Assembly: GCA_035493475.1 (NCBI GenBank)
Contig: DATJIF010000030.1
Location: forward strand, 1 to 64,000
Length of the DNA: 64,000 nucleotides
DNA from: Actinospica sp035493475
Lineage (GTDB): Bacteria > Actinomycetota > Actinomycetes > Streptomycetales > Catenulisporaceae
Direction: 5' to 3'
Shown: positions 40,967 to 49,199 of the stretch, piece by piece
How positions within the stretch are numbered: position 1 is the stretch's first letter
Layout of the letters: each line of letters opens with the position of its first letter
Notes under the pieces: model-generated
Database searches by the model: none
The model's input: the letters and a program-made list of their open reading frames with translations, nothing else
Told to the model about the DNA's origin: nothing
Position numbers and translations under genes: made by a program

Positions 40967-42055
40967 TCAGCCCTGGGCGGCAGCGTGGCCCGTCGCGCGC
41001 TGGTGGGCGCGCAGGACGTCGACGAGCTGCGCGGCGCCGCCCTCGCGGCAGGGGTCCATGACGGGCAGGCCGGTGAGGTCCTCGATCCGGGCCGCCTCGA
41101 TGCGGTATTCGTCCTCGGAGAAGCCGGCGCTGTTCAGGCTGACGGCGGCCACCTTCGCGGGCCGGACGAAGACGCTGAGCTCCTCGTTCATCCGGATGAG
41201 CTCGGGCAGCGGGCGGACCGGGATGTTCCACACCTTGGTGCGCTCCAGGCCCATCCGGTGACAGAAGACGAGGGCGTGCGGGAGGGCGCCGTGCAGGATC
41301 GCGAGGGCCACGCCGCTGGCCGCGATGTGGTTGAGCGAGCCCTGCCCCTCGACGACGACCCAGTCGTTGCCCTCGGCCGCCTCCAGCACCACCTGCTCGA
41401 CGGCGCCGCCCATGAAGTCGCCGGGGACGCCGTCCACCGCTACGCCGTGGCCGGTGATCATCATGGCGCTCTGGCCGGTGGCGGCGAAGCCGGTCTTCAC
41501 GCCCTGCCGGTTGGCCTCGTTCCACAGCTGCAGGGCGGTGGTCTTCTTGCCGATGTTGGAGTCGCTGCCGCAGGTGTGCAGGATCCAGGTGTCCAGGTCC
41601 AGCACGCGCTTGTCGTTGAGCGGGACCGTCGGCGCGTCCTTGGTCTCCCAGACGGTGATCTCGTTCTCGCGCGCGGCCTTCGCCAGCTCCGGGTCGGTGT
41701 CGAGCCGGTAGTGGATGCTGTTGATGATGTGCAGCTTGTTGTTCATCGCGGCCAGCAGCGGCTGCTTCCAGTTGGCCGGCAGGTCGGCGGAGTGCAGGCC
41801 CTTGCCCACGATCAGCACCTCGGGCTTCGAGGCGAGCGTCTCCTCGACGGTGGCGACGATCGGGATGTCGCCGCCGTAGCCGAGGATGTCCTGCACCGTC
41901 TTGCCCGCCTTGGTGCTGTCGATGACGGCGACGCAGGACTCCGCCTTGTAGCGCAGCAGGGAGGCCGCGATCTTGCTGGAGAACAGGCCGAAGCAGTCCT
42001 CGGCGAACAGGATGAACGTGCGGGAGGCAAGGTCGGCGTGCTTCAGGGTGGCCAT
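40967..42055 (-). CDS. DUF1611-family P-loop protein
   Basis: This 362-residue protein has an N-terminal Rossmann-like DUF1611_N part (about 10-150; CVAVIDSTKAGKTVQDILGY) and a C-terminal P-loop domain with HTCGSDSNIGKKTTALQLW (Walker A). GNDWVVVEGQGSLNH is at the Walker B region, and the C terminus reads LTGLPVMDPCREGGAAQLV. Relatives are often encoded beside amino-acid racemases or epimerases and ATP-grasp enzymes, but no reaction is firmly established to my knowledge. It follows the ATP-grasp ligase by 29 nt on the minus strand with AGGAAA at its RBS, so it is the second gene of that arm. A ligase- or kinase-like ATP- or GTP-driven step is possible. Confidence 0.85.
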   Translation of the reverse strand: MATLKHADLASRTFILFAEDCFGLFSSKIAASLLRYKAESCVAVIDSTKAGKTVQDILGYGGDIPIVATVEETLASKPEVLIVGKGLHSADLPANWKQPLLAAMNNKLHIINSIHYRLDTDPELAKAARENEITVWETKDAPTVPLNDKRVLDLDTWILHTCGSDSNIGKKTTALQLWNEANRQGVKTGFAATGQSAMMITGHGVAVDGVPGDFMGGAVEQVVLEAAEGNDWVVVEGQGSLNHIAASGVALAILHGALPHALVFCHRMGLERTKVWNIPVRPLPELIRMNEELSVFVRPAKVAAVSLNSAGFSEDEYRIEAARIEDLTGLPVMDPCREGGAAQLVDVLRAHQRATGHAAAQG

Positions 42056-42084
42056 GGGTTTCCTCGCTGCCTTCTCGGTCGTCT

Positions 42085-43335
42085 TCAGTCGTCGTTGACG
42101 GGGGCGGCCGTGAGGCGGAACGCGTCGAGCGTCTCGCGCACGGCCGCGGCGATCTGGTCCTGGGTGCCGCCGCGGTACAGGAAGCGCCCGGCCTGGAGCG
42201 TGGCGTAGCCCCCGACGTGCCGCAGCACGTCCCCGGGGCTCGGCACCAGCTCCTTGTACATGTACGGGATCCGGCCGACCAGCGAGGTCGCGTCGATCAC
42301 GCGCTGCGGCAGCGGCTGCGGCCGGGGGATCATCAGCCAGCCGCCGCCGGTGGCGAAGTCGTGGCCGGAGGCGGCGACGGGGCGGCCGAGCAGCGCGTCG
42401 ATCCAGAGCCGGAAGAGGTTCACGCCGGTCACGTCGTGGATCACGTTGGGCACGTCGGCCCCGGGCACGCGCGCGCCGATCTCCAGGAAGACGAGCTCCC
42501 GGCCGGTGTCGAAGAACTCGAGGTGGAACGCGGAGGACGTCAGGTCCAGCGCCTTGAGGCAGCGCAGCGTGAAGTCCTCGGCGGCTGCGCGCACCAGCGG
42601 CTCGGTCTGGATGATCGAGCCGAACGGCGTGCCCTGTTCGAAGTCCAGGCAGGTGGAGACGTAGCGCGAGACGACGAGGAACAGGCAGTGGCCGTCCGCG
42701 TCCACGACTCCGTCGGCGTGCAGGATGTCGCCGGCGACGTACTGTTCGATCTCGTATTCGTCGAGGTCGGACAGTTCCGCCACGGCGTCGCGCAGCTCCT
42801 CGGGCGAGGCGGCCTTGTACACGCCCTGACTCGACGCGCCGCGCACCGGCTTGAGGATGAGCGGGAAGCCCAGCCGGCCGGCCTCGGCGCGCACCTGGCC
42901 GGCGGACCGGCAGCGGGCCCAGCGCGGCACGGCGATCCCGGCCTCGCCGAGCACCGTCTTCATCGTGGTCTTGTCCCGGAACCGGTCCACCTGCGCCCGT
43001 CCCGGACCGGCGATCCCGTGCCGCTCGCGGATGGTCGCGGCGAGGTCGAGCAGGTACTCGGACAGCGCGATGACGTGCGTGAACGGGCCGTCCTCGGCGA
43101 CCAGCGCGTCGACCAGCGCGAACACGGCCGCGCGGTCGTCGAGGTCCTCGACCAGGTGCACGGCGGCCGGCTCGTGGCCCGGGGGCGCACCGGTCGCCCC
43201 GGCCGCGTCGCAGATGTACGTGACCTGGTATTCCGTGTGGTCGATCAGGTCCTCGGGGCGCGCGAGCCGGTTGTCCCAGCGCTCGCCGCCCCGGTACTGC
43301 GGCCAACGGTTGATAAAGAGTATTCGCTCCGGCAT
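42085..43335 (-). CDS. ATP-grasp ligase 1
   Basis: This 416-residue ATP-grasp carboxylate-amine/thiol-ligase family enzyme activates a carboxylate as acyl phosphate. An N-terminal Rossmann pre-domain (about 1-110; MPERILFINRWPQYRGG) precedes the grasp domain with RFRDKTTMKTVLGEAG, FPLILKPVRGASSQGVY (ATP-binding Lys and Gly-rich loop) and EYEIEQYVAGDILHADG. FLEIGARVPGADVPN is the magnesium-binding end. The ATG at 43333-43335 is upstream of the DUF1611 gene. It heads the leftward arm of the locus, with a 27-nt dyad in the spacer to ATP-grasp 2. Product: probably a dipeptide or amide. Confidence 0.9.
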   Translation of the reverse strand: MPERILFINRWPQYRGGERWDNRLARPEDLIDHTEYQVTYICDAAGATGAPPGHEPAAVHLVEDLDDRAAVFALVDALVAEDGPFTHVIALSEYLLDLAATIRERHGIAGPGRAQVDRFRDKTTMKTVLGEAGIAVPRWARCRSAGQVRAEAGRLGFPLILKPVRGASSQGVYKAASPEELRDAVAELSDLDEYEIEQYVAGDILHADGVVDADGHCLFLVVSRYVSTCLDFEQGTPFGSIIQTEPLVRAAAEDFTLRCLKALDLTSSAFHLEFFDTGRELVFLEIGARVPGADVPNVIHDVTGVNLFRLWIDALLGRPVAASGHDFATGGGWLMIPRPQPLPQRVIDATSLVGRIPYMYKELVPSPGDVLRHVGGYATLQAGRFLYRGGTQDQIAAAVRETLDAFRLTAAPVNDD

Positions 43336-43414
43336 GCAAACCCCCGTCCGCTCTGATCCGGCGCCGCGTGGCGGCGGCTCCCAGCATGCCAGCGGGACGC
43401 CGGGCTTAGGCATA

Positions 43415-43441
43415 GGCCGAAAGTCCCGGGGACTTTCGGCC
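43415..43441. promoter_or_regulatory. 27-nt dyad operator between the divergent ATP-grasp genes
   Basis: GGCCGAAAGTCCC (43415-43427), a single G, and GGGACTTTCGGCC (43429-43441) form perfect 13-bp arms. The centre is 93 nt from the left start (43335) and 104 nt from the right start (43532), which suits one regulator controlling both arms. The GGGACTTTCGGCC arm resembles the GGGAC-containing boxes of DevR/OsdR-type hypoxia or redox regulators in actinobacteria; that resemblance is from memory. Confidence 0.7.
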
Positions 43442-43531
43442 CATTCCCGGCCGGCTCGGCGGTACGCAAGACTGGCGAAACGGGTCCGGCGGGGTGCGTC
43501 CCGGGCCGAGGAAACCGGGGAGGTGGACCGC

Positions 43532-44845
43532 GTGGAGCGAGCCGTGCTGCTCCTCATGCATCAGGGCAAGTCGTTCACCCGTGAGGCCGCCGACGCCGCC
43601 GCGCGGCTCGGATACTCGCTGGTCGCGCTCAGTTCGCGGCCCGAGAAGCCCGAGGTACTGCAGGAGACGCGCAAGTCCCTCGCGGACTGCGTCGTGACCG
43701 ACGCGGACGAGCTGACTCCGTACGACATCAAGAACATCGCGAGCGTGTTCGCGGACCGCGGCTACGCGGTCGAGGCGGCCATCGCGACGTTCGAGGGCTA
43801 TCGCGTGCTGATGGCCGCGCTGAACCAGGAGCTCGGTGCCGAGGACTGCTCGGTCCGCTCGCTGGAACTGTGTTTGAACAAGTTTGATCTCAGACGGTTC
43901 CTGTTCGAGCGTGGACTCAGCGAGGTCCGCGGGTACCGGGTGGCGGACGGCGTGCGGCCGGAGCTCGATCCGACGGCGCGCTGGTTCGTGAAGCCGGTGC
44001 GCGGCGCCTCGTCGTTCGCGGCGTTCATCATGGACGACGTGCGGGTGCTCGACGAGCTGCCCGCGATCCAGGAGCAGATGCGCCGGGACCACCGGATGCG
44101 CGCGATCTTCATGGACCAGTTCGACTTCCTCGTCGAGGAGTACGTCGAAGGGCCCGAATTCAGCTTCGAGACGATCCTGCTCGACGAGCCCTGGCACCTG
44201 TGCGTGCACGAGAAGGCGCGGGTCGAGCGGCTGGAGCGCACGACGCTGGAGGGCATGTCGATCAGCCCGCCGTGCGCGATCGGCCGCGAGGAGGTGCTGC
44301 GCGGAGCCGCGTACGTGTCGGACGTGTTCCGGGCGCTGCGCGAGCTCGGCCTCGGCGCCGGGGCGTTCCACGTCGAGGCCAAGTACTGGGCCGAGCGCGA
44401 CCGCTGGGAGATCATCGAGATCAACCCCAGAATGGGCGGCAGCCTGATCCAGGACAGCACGCAGGCCGTCACCGGCGAGGCGATCCTCGAACTCTGGCTC
44501 GCCGCGCTGACCACGGTCGGCGCCGAGCGGGACGCGCTGCGGGCCCGGCTGGAGCGGTGCTCGCAGCTGACCGCCCTGCGCGACGGCACCGCGGCGAAGG
44601 CCACGCTCTTCCTCAGCAAGTACGGGGAGAAGGGGCGGACCGTCGAGTACATCGAGTTCGCGCCGGCGACCCGCCCGCCGCTGATCCTGAAGCTGCTCGT
44701 GAAACCGGGCACGACGCTCGACGACTCGGACCGTGCCATCGCCCTGATGGACGCCCTGTGGGAAGTGGACATCGATGACCTCGCCGCCGAGGTGGAGTTC
44801 CTCGACCGGCATGCCGTGGAGTATTTCCATGTCGAATACCGCTGA
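43532..44845 (+). CDS. ATP-grasp ligase 2
   Basis: This 437-residue ATP-grasp enzyme is distinct from ligase 1. The pre-ATP domain is LLLMHQGKSFTREAADAAAR. Lid and ATP residues occur in LCLNKFDLRRFLFERG and RWFVKPVRGASSFAAF, with FLVEEYVEGPEFSFETILL. The metal-binding motif is WEIIEINPRMGGSLIQD. A C-terminal ~90-residue extension (about 335-437) follows, as in carnosine-synthase-like ligases. GTG 43532 is chosen because GGGGAGG (43516-43522) is correctly spaced; GTG 43523 has no ribosome site. It overlaps the malic enzyme start by 17 nt. Two ATP-grasp ligases in one locus suggest a product with two amide bonds or one amide plus another activated carboxylate. Confidence 0.9.
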   Translation: MERAVLLLMHQGKSFTREAADAAARLGYSLVALSSRPEKPEVLQETRKSLADCVVTDADELTPYDIKNIASVFADRGYAVEAAIATFEGYRVLMAALNQELGAEDCSVRSLELCLNKFDLRRFLFERGLSEVRGYRVADGVRPELDPTARWFVKPVRGASSFAAFIMDDVRVLDELPAIQEQMRRDHRMRAIFMDQFDFLVEEYVEGPEFSFETILLDEPWHLCVHEKARVERLERTTLEGMSISPPCAIGREEVLRGAAYVSDVFRALRELGLGAGAFHVEAKYWAERDRWEIIEINPRMGGSLIQDSTQAVTGEAILELWLAALTTVGAERDALRARLERCSQLTALRDGTAAKATLFLSKYGEKGRTVEYIEFAPATRPPLILKLLVKPGTTLDDSDRAIALMDALWEVDIDDLAAEVEFLDRHAVEYFHVEYR

Positions 44846-46013
44846 CCGGGCCGACCCGGTCTTCCGCCTGCACGAGGGCGGCAAGCTCGAGATGCGCGGC
44901 CGGGTGCCGCTCAAGACGAGGGAGGACCTGGCGCTCGTCTACACGCCCGGGTTCACCCGCGTCGCGGAGGTGATCGCGCGGCATCCGGCCGAGGCGTACC
45001 GCTGGTCGATGAAGGCGAACACCGTCGCCATCGTCACGGACGGGACCGCCGTCTCCGGGCTCGGCGCGCTCGGGCCGCTGGCCGCGCTGCCGGTGATGGA
45101 GGGCAAGGCGCTGCTGTTCAAGGAGTTCGCCGGGCTCGACGCCGTGCCGATCTGCCTGAACAGCACCGACGTGGACGAGATCGTGCGCGTCGTGAAGTGC
45201 CTGGAGCCCACCTTCGGCGCCGTCATGCTGGAGGACATCGCCGCGCCGCGCTGCTTCGAGATCGAGGACCGGCTGCGCGCCGAGCTCGGCATCCCGGTGA
45301 TGCACGACGACCAGCACGCCACCGCCGTCGCCGCGTCCGCCGCGCTGATCAACGCCGCGAAGCTGGTGGACAAGAAGATCGAGGACCTCAAGGTCGTGAT
45401 CGCCGGAGCGGGCGCCGCGGGCACCTCCACGGCGCGGATGTTCACCCGGCTCGGCGTGCCCGTCATCGTGGCCTGCGACCGGCAGGGCGCCATCCACGCC
45501 GGGCGCGAGGGGCTGACCAACGCGAAGCTCTGGTTCGCCCGGAACACGAACCCGCACCGGGAGAAGGGCACGCTCAGCGAGCTGATGGCCGGCGCGGACG
45601 TGTTCGTCGGACTGGCCGGACCCGGCGTGGCCACGCTGGACGACCTGCGCGCGATGGCCGCCGACCCGATCGTGTTCGCGCTGGCGAATCCGAACCCGGA
45701 GTTCGTCCCGGACGCCGTCGCCGGGGTCGCGAGGGTGATCGCCACCGGCCGCAGCGACTTCCCGAACCAGATCGACTCCGGCCTGTGCTACCCGGGCATG
45801 TTCCGCGGCGCCCTGGACGTGCGGGCGAGCCGGATCACCGAGGAGATGAAGCTGGCGGCCGCCGCCACGATCGCCGGCCTGGTCGACGACGCCGCGATCG
45901 AGCGCGGCCGGATCGTGCCGGACATCTTCGAGGACGTCGCGCCCGAGGTGGCGCGCGCCGTGGCCGAGGCCGCCGTGGCCTGCGGCGCCGCGGCCGGACC
46001 AGACCACGGATGA
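44829..46013 (+). CDS. Malic enzyme (pathway-embedded)
   Basis: This 394-residue NAD(P)-dependent malic enzyme should decarboxylate malate to pyruvate. It has DLALVYTPGFTRVAEVIA (catalytic Tyr) and IVTDGTAVSGLGALGPLAAL. LPVMEGKALLFKEFAGLDA carries the catalytic Lys, followed by LEDIAAPRCFEIE and the Rossmann VIAGAGAAGTSTARMF. Usual YTPGVA, KGN and DDQHGTA motifs read YTPGFT, KAN and DDQHATA, so the enzyme is somewhat divergent. The ATG at 44829 lies inside the end of ATP-grasp 2. Its presence between a ligase and an oxygenase suggests it acts on a malate-like pathway intermediate or supplies pyruvate or NADPH locally, rather than serving central metabolism. Confidence 0.88.
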   Translation: MSNTADRADPVFRLHEGGKLEMRGRVPLKTREDLALVYTPGFTRVAEVIARHPAEAYRWSMKANTVAIVTDGTAVSGLGALGPLAALPVMEGKALLFKEFAGLDAVPICLNSTDVDEIVRVVKCLEPTFGAVMLEDIAAPRCFEIEDRLRAELGIPVMHDDQHATAVAASAALINAAKLVDKKIEDLKVVIAGAGAAGTSTARMFTRLGVPVIVACDRQGAIHAGREGLTNAKLWFARNTNPHREKGTLSELMAGADVFVGLAGPGVATLDDLRAMAADPIVFALANPNPEFVPDAVAGVARVIATGRSDFPNQIDSGLCYPGMFRGALDVRASRITEEMKLAAAATIAGLVDDAAIERGRIVPDIFEDVAPEVARAVAEAAVACGAAAGPDHG

Positions 46014-46062
46014 ACCACGCCCGCCCGACCCCGGGCGGGACGCAATGTCGAGGGAGACCGCG

Positions 46063-46833
46063 ATGAACCGCGTACGCAACACCGGCATCCAGCACCCCGC
46101 GCCGTACTTCAGCGAGTCCGAGAGCCTGGAGCGCAAGGCGGAGCTCGACCGCTACATGGACAAGAAGATGGCCGAGTGGAAGGCCACCGTGCCCTTCGCC
46201 TCGCACATGAGCGACCCCGAGCTGGACAAGGCGTACTACCGGCGCACCCTGATCGAGCACGTCTGGCGGATCCGGCTGTCCCGGGTGAGCCAGTCCAAGG
46301 CCATCTACAAGATCGCCGAGATCTCGCCGCGGGCCGCCGCCGAGTACGCGCACTACCAGGCCGACGAGATGCTGCACGACAAGCTGTACATCGCCGACGC
46401 CGCCGCGGCCGGGATCACCGAGGAGGAGATCCTCGCCACCGAGCCGTACCTGTCCACCCGGCTGTTCGAGGGCTTCTTCTACTTCGCGCTGGAGCACGAG
46501 TCGCCGATCGCCCCGGTGGTCTCCAACTACCTGGTCGAGTACACCCAGGCCAAGCTGCAGCCCGCGATCGTGAAGAACCTGCAGGACAGCCTGGGCAAGG
46601 AGAACGTCAAGGGGCAGGCCGCGCACCTGCACGTGGACATGAGCGAGGACCACTCCATGGAGATGTGGAAGATCCTCTCCCAGCTGATCCTGAGCGAGGA
46701 GGACTACCGGTCGGTGTTCAAGTACATCGACGACGTCCAGGAGATCCTCGCGCTGTTCTTCCGCGAGATCTACGAGGACACCGTGGCCAAGCCGGCGGCC
46801 GAGAAGGCCCGCCGGGACGCGGCCGTCGCCTGA
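46063..46833 (+). CDS. Heme-oxygenase-fold iron enzyme (candidate HDO diiron oxidase)
   Basis: This 256-residue all-helical protein is of the TENA/heme-oxygenase-like superfamily. Possible iron ligands are Glu65, the Glu102-x-x-His105 pair in QADEMLHDKLY, Glu159 in NYLVEYTQAK, and Asp192/Glu195/His197 in HVDMSEDHSMEMW. The spacing resembles HDO enzymes such as UndA and BesC, which use a labile diiron site for desaturation, C-C cleavage or N-oxygenation. The final DxxxH pair is not exact. GAGGGAG precedes the ATG at 46063 (an in-frame ATG at 46045 is less likely). It lies between malic enzyme and the EPSPS-like gene. Substrate unknown. Confidence 0.7.
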   Translation: MNRVRNTGIQHPAPYFSESESLERKAELDRYMDKKMAEWKATVPFASHMSDPELDKAYYRRTLIEHVWRIRLSRVSQSKAIYKIAEISPRAAAEYAHYQADEMLHDKLYIADAAAAGITEEEILATEPYLSTRLFEGFFYFALEHESPIAPVVSNYLVEYTQAKLQPAIVKNLQDSLGKENVKGQAAHLHVDMSEDHSMEMWKILSQLILSEEDYRSVFKYIDDVQEILALFFREIYEDTVAKPAAEKARRDAAVA

Positions 46834-46848
46834 AACGGGGCTGGAGCG

Positions 46849-48198
46849 TTGGGAAAGCTGCTGAGAGTCGAACCGCTGGAGTCGTTCGCCGGGACCTTCC
46901 GGATGCCCGCGTCGAAGCCGGAGACCCAGCGGGCCATCCTGGCCGGCACGCTGGCCGAGGGTGTCTCCCGGGTGCGCAACGACCTGCGGTGCGACGAGAC
47001 GACGACGATGAAGAACGCCTGCCGCGTGCTGGGCGCCACCATCGTCGAGCACGAGGACCATCTGGAGATCCGCGGCCGCGGCCGCTCCGCCGACCTCGAC
47101 GGCCGGGTGATCCGGGCCGACGGCTCCGGGCTGGTCTTCCGCACCATGACCGCGCTGGCCGCCACCGAGCCGGCGCCGACCGTGGTGACCGGGGACGAGA
47201 TCCTGTGCCGCCGGGTGATGGCGCCGCTGTTCGACGCGCTGCGCGGGCTGGGCGCGGACGTGCAGTCCATCATCGGCGCGGACACCGCCCCCGTCGTCGT
47301 GTTCGGCAGCGCCCTCGCGGGCGGCCGGTGCCGGCTGCCCGGGGACATCAGCTCCCAGTTCATCACGGCGCTGCTGTACGCCGCGCCGTTCGCCGAGAAC
47401 CCGGTCGAGATCGAGGTGGCCGGCGAGGTGTACTCGAGGTCGTACATCACCCAGACGCTGGCCAGGCTGACCAGGGCCGGGGTCACGGTGAGCGCCTCGG
47501 AGGACTACCGGTCCTACCGGGTCGAGCCCTCGGCGTACCGGGCGCAGGACGTCACGGTGCACGAGGACTACACCTCGGCGTCCTACCTGCTGGCGGCCTG
47601 CGCGCTCTACCCGGGGCGCTACGTGCTGAGCAACGCGTACGGGACGAGCATGCAGGGCGAGTACGCGATCGTCCCGATCCTGGAGCAGCTCGGCCTGCGG
47701 ATCACCTTCGACGAGGCCACCGAGTCGCTGATCGTGGAGAACCCGGCGGGCAGCCTCACCGGCGACTTCGAGATCGACGTCAAGGACTGCCCGAACATCG
47801 TGCCGACGCTGGCCGCGATCGGCGCCTACGTGGACGGCCGGATGCGGGTGGTCGGCGCGCGGGTGACCCGGTTCCACAAGTCGCCGCGGGTCGAGGCGAT
47901 GGCGGCCGAGCTGTCCCGGGCCGGGGTCGACATCAAGCCGATCTACGAGTCCGGGATCTGCGACGGCTTCGAGGTGCGCGGCGCGGCGGGCTATCCGGGC
48001 GGCGTGGAGTTCTCCAGCCACGGCGACCACCGCATCTTCATGTCGCTGTTCGTCGCCGGGCTGCGGATGGCCTCGGCGAACCTCTACACCGGCTTCGAGG
48101 ACGTGCGCCTGTCGTTCCCCGACTTCTTCGCGGAGTTCGGCAAGGCCGCCGTCCGCACCTCGATCGTGGACGCCGAGCCGGTGCAGGCAGGCGTCTGA
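46849..48198 (+). CDS. EPSP-synthase-family paralogue with altered active site
   Basis: This 449-residue protein has the EPSPS/MurA double inside-out barrel fold. Retained features by comparison with E. coli AroA from memory: Lys23 and Arg28 (PASKPETQRAIL), Arg98 (GSGLVFR), the SSQ triad at 168-170 (GDISSQFITALL), Asp313 (VKDCPNIVPTL) and DHR 393-395. Changed: the RVKETDR block reads VTRFHKSPR (344-347), losing the catalytic Glu, and the KTFPDYF block reads LSFPDFF, losing the terminal Lys. A TTG start with GGAG is used. It is embedded in a biosynthetic operon away from other shikimate genes. It probably moves or removes an enolpyruvyl or phosphate group on a non-shikimate substrate. Confidence 0.8.
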   Translation: MGKLLRVEPLESFAGTFRMPASKPETQRAILAGTLAEGVSRVRNDLRCDETTTMKNACRVLGATIVEHEDHLEIRGRGRSADLDGRVIRADGSGLVFRTMTALAATEPAPTVVTGDEILCRRVMAPLFDALRGLGADVQSIIGADTAPVVVFGSALAGGRCRLPGDISSQFITALLYAAPFAENPVEIEVAGEVYSRSYITQTLARLTRAGVTVSASEDYRSYRVEPSAYRAQDVTVHEDYTSASYLLAACALYPGRYVLSNAYGTSMQGEYAIVPILEQLGLRITFDEATESLIVENPAGSLTGDFEIDVKDCPNIVPTLAAIGAYVDGRMRVVGARVTRFHKSPRVEAMAAELSRAGVDIKPIYESGICDGFEVRGAAGYPGGVEFSSHGDHRIFMSLFVAGLRMASANLYTGFEDVRLSFPDFFAEFGKAAVRTSIVDAEPVQAGV

Positions 48199-48219
48199 CA
48201 CTCACGTAAGGAGCGCGAG

Positions 48220-49110
48220 ATGCTCACCACGGACACCACGAAGCTCGCGGAGACCTACCGCGAGCAGGGATTCGCCGTGCTGGAGGGGTTCTACGACGCG
48301 GAGTACGTCGCGCGGCTGAACGCCGCCATCGACGAGACGCTCGACGTCCCGGACCTGACCGCGGTCGCCGAGGTCGAGCCGGACGACCCGAAGGTCGCCC
48401 GGCGCATCTGGGCGCCGACCCAGAAGCACCAGGCCTTCCTGGAGGCGGCCGCCGAGCCGCGGCTGCTCGACGTGATGGAGCAGCTGCACGGCCCGGACAT
48501 CCTGTTCCACCACGCGAAGGTGCACCTGAAGAGTCCGCAGGTCGGCAGCGTCGTCGACTGGCACCAGGACTTCTCCTACTACCCGCACACGAACACCGAC
48601 CTGTGGACGGCGATGATCTACCTGGACGACGCCACCAGGGAGAACGCGTGTCTCCAGGCGCTGCCCGGGTCGCACAGGCAGGGGCTGGCCGATCACTACG
48701 TGGACGGCTTCTTCCGCGGCAAGGTCGCCGGGCCGCACGCGCCGGACCCGGCCGAGGCGGTGCCGATCGAGGCCCCGGCGGGCAGCGTCGTGTTCATCCA
48801 CTGCCTGCTGCTGCACTACTCGGCGCCGAACAACTCGGACCGAACCCGCCGCTCGTACTTCGCGGCGTACCGGGCGGCCGACGCGTACCCGATCTACTTC
48901 GGGCCGCACGCCAGCCACAACGAGCCCAACATCAGGGTGCTGCGCGGCTCGGCGTCGAACGTGGCGCGGGTGGAGGCGGGGGCGTACCGGCTGCCGCTGG
49001 CCGAGCGGCCGTTCGGCTCGCTCTTCCAGCTGCAGGAGGGCGCGCACGTGGGCGAGCGGGCCGCCACCACCGGCTACGCCACGATGAACGGGTCGGCCGA
49101 CAAGGACTGA
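48220..49110 (+). CDS. Phytanoyl-CoA-dioxygenase-family Fe(II)/2OG oxygenase
   Basis: This 296-residue non-heme iron, 2-oxoglutarate-dependent oxygenase has the iron triad His115 and Asp117 (VDWHQDFSYYP) and His199 (CLLLHYSAPNNS). Arg209/Arg211 follows for 2OG binding (DRTRRSYFAAYR). HxD, not HxG, indicates a hydroxylase or desaturase rather than a halogenase. AAGGAG precedes the ATG. It is 21 nt after the EPSPS-like gene. In the PhyH family, standalone members in biosynthetic clusters hydroxylate free amino acids or small acids. The substrate is probably the amino-acid-like intermediate of this locus. Confidence 0.9.
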   Translation: MLTTDTTKLAETYREQGFAVLEGFYDAEYVARLNAAIDETLDVPDLTAVAEVEPDDPKVARRIWAPTQKHQAFLEAAAEPRLLDVMEQLHGPDILFHHAKVHLKSPQVGSVVDWHQDFSYYPHTNTDLWTAMIYLDDATRENACLQALPGSHRQGLADHYVDGFFRGKVAGPHAPDPAEAVPIEAPAGSVVFIHCLLLHYSAPNNSDRTRRSYFAAYRAADAYPIYFGPHASHNEPNIRVLRGSASNVARVEAGAYRLPLAERPFGSLFQLQEGAHVGERAATTGYATMNGSADKD

Positions 49111-49199
49111 ACCGGGGGCGTACGGCCGGCCGTCCGGCGCACACGGACGGCCGGCCGTGCGCGGAATTCCACTGCGAGGGACCGAGGGAGGGGTGCGGG

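Noticed and set aside
46849..48198. Housekeeping shikimate-pathway aroA
   Set aside because: No other shikimate gene is nearby, catalytic Glu and Lys positions are altered, and the gene is inside a biosynthetic operon.
48220..49110. Fe/2OG halogenase in the ATP-grasp locus
   Set aside because: The iron motif is HxD (HQD); halogenases have Gly or Ala in place of the Asp.
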